Below, piece by piece: positions 62,231-64,000 of a stretch of 64,000 nucleotides of DNA. The notes beneath the pieces were generated by a model, which ran no database searches, had not been told where the DNA came from, and worked only from the letters and a program-made list of their open reading frames with translations. A program made the position numbers and the translations under genes. This stretch comes from Lytechinus variegatus. Its lineage: Eukaryota > Echinodermata > Echinoidea > Temnopleuroida > Toxopneustidae. The stretch spans positions 14,437,532 through 14,501,531 of the forward strand of contig NC_054746.1 in the NCBI RefSeq assembly GCF_018143015.1, given 5' to 3'. Numbering within the stretch: position 1 is the stretch's first letter; each line of letters begins with the position of its first letter.

Positions 62231-62683
62231 AATTCCGAAGCTTCGTTATTCCGATGGTTCGGATATTCGAAAGGTTCGGATATTCGGAAGGTTCGTTATT
62301 CGGAAGGTTCGTATTCCGAAGATTCGTAATTCTGAAGGTTCGTTTGTCCTAAAACGAAGTGAGATTCGTAATTCCGAAGGTTCGTTAATCCGAAAACGAA
62401 ATGAGGTTCGAATTCCGAAGGTTCGTTAGTCCGAAAATGAAATGAATAATGAACCTTATTTCATTTTCAGATTAACGAACCTTCGGAACAACGAACCTTA
62501 TATCGTTTTCGGATAAAGAACCTTTGAAACATCAAACCTTATTTCGTTTTCGAATTATCAAACGTCGGAATATCGAACCTCAAATGTTCGGATTAATAAA
62601 CCCTTTTACGTTTTCGGATTAACGAACATCGAGGTATAGGCAATTTACGTGTTTCGGAATTACGAACCTTCGGAATTGCGAAT
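62231..62683. repeat. TTCGGAA/TTCCGAA-rich palindromic repeat block
   Basis: Short units of about 18-22 bp, GGTTCGTTATTCGGAA and its variants, run on one strand from 62231 to about 62445. Their inverse (TTCGGATTAACGAACC...) runs to 62683. CpG-containing motifs are frequent in otherwise CpG-poor AT-rich DNA. The block can fold into one long imperfect hairpin about 450 bp across. Confidence 0.85.
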
Positions 62684-63211
62684 TGTAACCGATTTCACCA
62701 TTAAATATTTAAAACAATGCAGAATTTGAACACTTTAAATATGTTCATTTTCTGGTTGGGTTCACTAACTTTTGAGCACCACTGTAAACACTAAATACTG
62801 TGTGATTAATGGATAAAATCTTCATTTATAACCCATAGTTTCAAACCGCAGATTTCAGACCACCTTTGTGAGTTTAGGCCAATGACTATTATAAGAATTT
62901 AATAAAACATTAAAACTAATCTGAGCACAATTATGGTAAAGGCATTCGCTAAATTATTCAATAAGATCAATTGTTAGTCTATTCTAGCTTGCATTCCTCA
63001 TGCTCTATAAAATACATCAAGCGGCTGCCATCTGGAAATTACATGTAGGCCTATTCACCTATTTCTTAAATATTGGTCATATTGTCTCTTAAACTTCATC
63101 CAAAAATAATGCAATTCTTCATAACCATTCATTAAAAGATGTTTCTGATGAAAAGTAAAATAAATTGCCTTTTGAATAAAATTATATCTCGTTTCTTATT
63201 TCTTTGCACTA

Positions 63212-63300
63212 TACAGTGCGTATCAAAAAAAAGTTTACACTTTGAAAAAGCTCTGGGAATTAAATATTATACAGTGCGTAACAAAAAAAAGTTTACACCT
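63212..63300. repeat. Two direct copies of an ACAGTGCGTA...AAAGTTTACAC motif
   Basis: At 63213 and 63271: TACAGTGCGTATCAAAAAAA and TACAGTGCGTAACAAAAAAA, each followed by AGTTTACAC. These look like terminal repeats of a mariner/Tc1-like MITE (TA then CAGTGCGT). I see no inverted partner, so they may be nested ends. A loosely similar TGCGTCTCATAAAAAAAG lies near 39901. Confidence 0.45.
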
Positions 63301-64000
63301 AGAAAAAATCCTGTAAAATTATATATTTGTAATATCCTGATGATTTTTCCACACTTTAGCATTGGTACAGATCCATTTAAGCAAATGACGATATAACTGT
63401 CGAAAAATATTTCCGCTTGAGTGAGCACCACTTGCTTATGAAAAGTTGGTGAAAAATGATTTGCGCAGAACTTTGAAATAGTTATGCGAATAAAAGTAGA
63501 CCTTAATCATGAAGAACACATGGAAATTAGCAAGTAAAATTGATATGAAGATATCTTTTACCTTTTTAAACTTGTTTCCTTGCCCAAAACACTTCGAAGA
63601 GTGCATTGCATCCCATCCCACTCCCCCACACACCGAGTCCATCGATATTTGCTTTACACTGAGCGGTGATTTACATGAAATGGCTTAGGCTTGATTTTTA
63701 TTTTATTTATCATTGCCAAGCTTGGGAAAAGTGTGGAGAAACAAGTATTAAATGAAAATGAAATGTAAACCAACTTTAAATGATAAAAACTTAGTGAAAA
63801 ATGCTGGAGATGTCTGATATAAACTTTTGTTCAGATACAGTTATGTCCTCAGATCCAGCTGGCACAAAAAGGGTAAAGGTTGTGCTTACTAAGTGTTGAA
63901 ATTTCAAATTTGGGCGGCAAAGATGTTACAAAATGCTTGAATGTATCCGTTTTTATTTCAATTGGCTAAAAGTGCTAGGGAAATTTATGAGGAATGCTTT

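Larger units (their letters stand above)
61762..64000. other. EIF3K intron or upstream region, no exon recognised
   Basis: AT-rich with the TTCGGAA palindromic block and the TACAGTGCGTA motif pair. I searched the minus strand by eye for the expected preceding eIF3k sequence (LYQFNP, LTNLP, CKCMID) and did not see it. Confidence 0.5.

Overview
The window looks like an animal, most probably sea urchin (echinoid), nuclear chromosome. Genes are split into many short exons with GT/AG introns, the sequence is AT-rich, and introns are full of foldback MITEs, tRNA-derived SINEs, satellites and (TCA)n tracts of kinds I associate with echinoderm genomes. The organism call rests on this general character and on protein divergence from the vertebrate orthologues, not on a database match.

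Three protein genes can be read. (1) On the minus strand from 50208 to 22723 lies a complete 39-exon gene for proteasome activator PA200/PSME4. I placed every exon by comparison with the human protein and checked reading phase across every junction. The joined reading frame is 5,436 nt, giving 1,811 residues and ending in the family's Tyr-Tyr-Ala tail. (2) Head to head with it on the plus strand, 540 bp away start to start, is a complete four-exon acylphosphatase gene (50749-55753, 107 residues). Its second coding exon is only 17 nt long and carries the catalytic arginine. (3) On the minus strand, tail to tail with the acylphosphatase, are the last four coding exons of translation initiation factor eIF3 subunit K (61761-58661). 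Its 5' part lies beyond the window.

The left 18 kb has no recognisable protein gene. From about 0.5 to 8 kb the plus strand holds a series of exon-like modules. Each has a G-rich patch, a pyrimidine tract, an AG, usually 80-105 nt, then a GT donor, recurring mostly every 350-500 bp. Five neighbouring modules are clearly tandem duplicates, although their reading frames are not kept. This is the most puzzling structure in the window, and a spliced non-coding RNA is my preferred reading. It is followed by a G-rich minisatellite (8.87-9.35 kb), an AT-rich region built from nested tandem duplications (about 9.9-14.7 kb), a possible polyadenylation signal near 15.29 kb, and a C/T-rich minisatellite (16.2-18.1 kb) interrupted by a head-truncated SINE.

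Repeats inside the genes include a 1.47 kb near-perfect inverted repeat in acylphosphatase intron 1, two TTAA-bounded foldback elements, a 140 bp hAT-like MITE with an 8 bp target duplication, a decayed LINE reverse-transcriptase tail, a roughly 50 bp satellite in PSME4 intron 2, and a minisatellite that overlaps the 5' splice site of PSME4 exon 14. No tRNA, rRNA, CRISPR or operon-like feature was seen.
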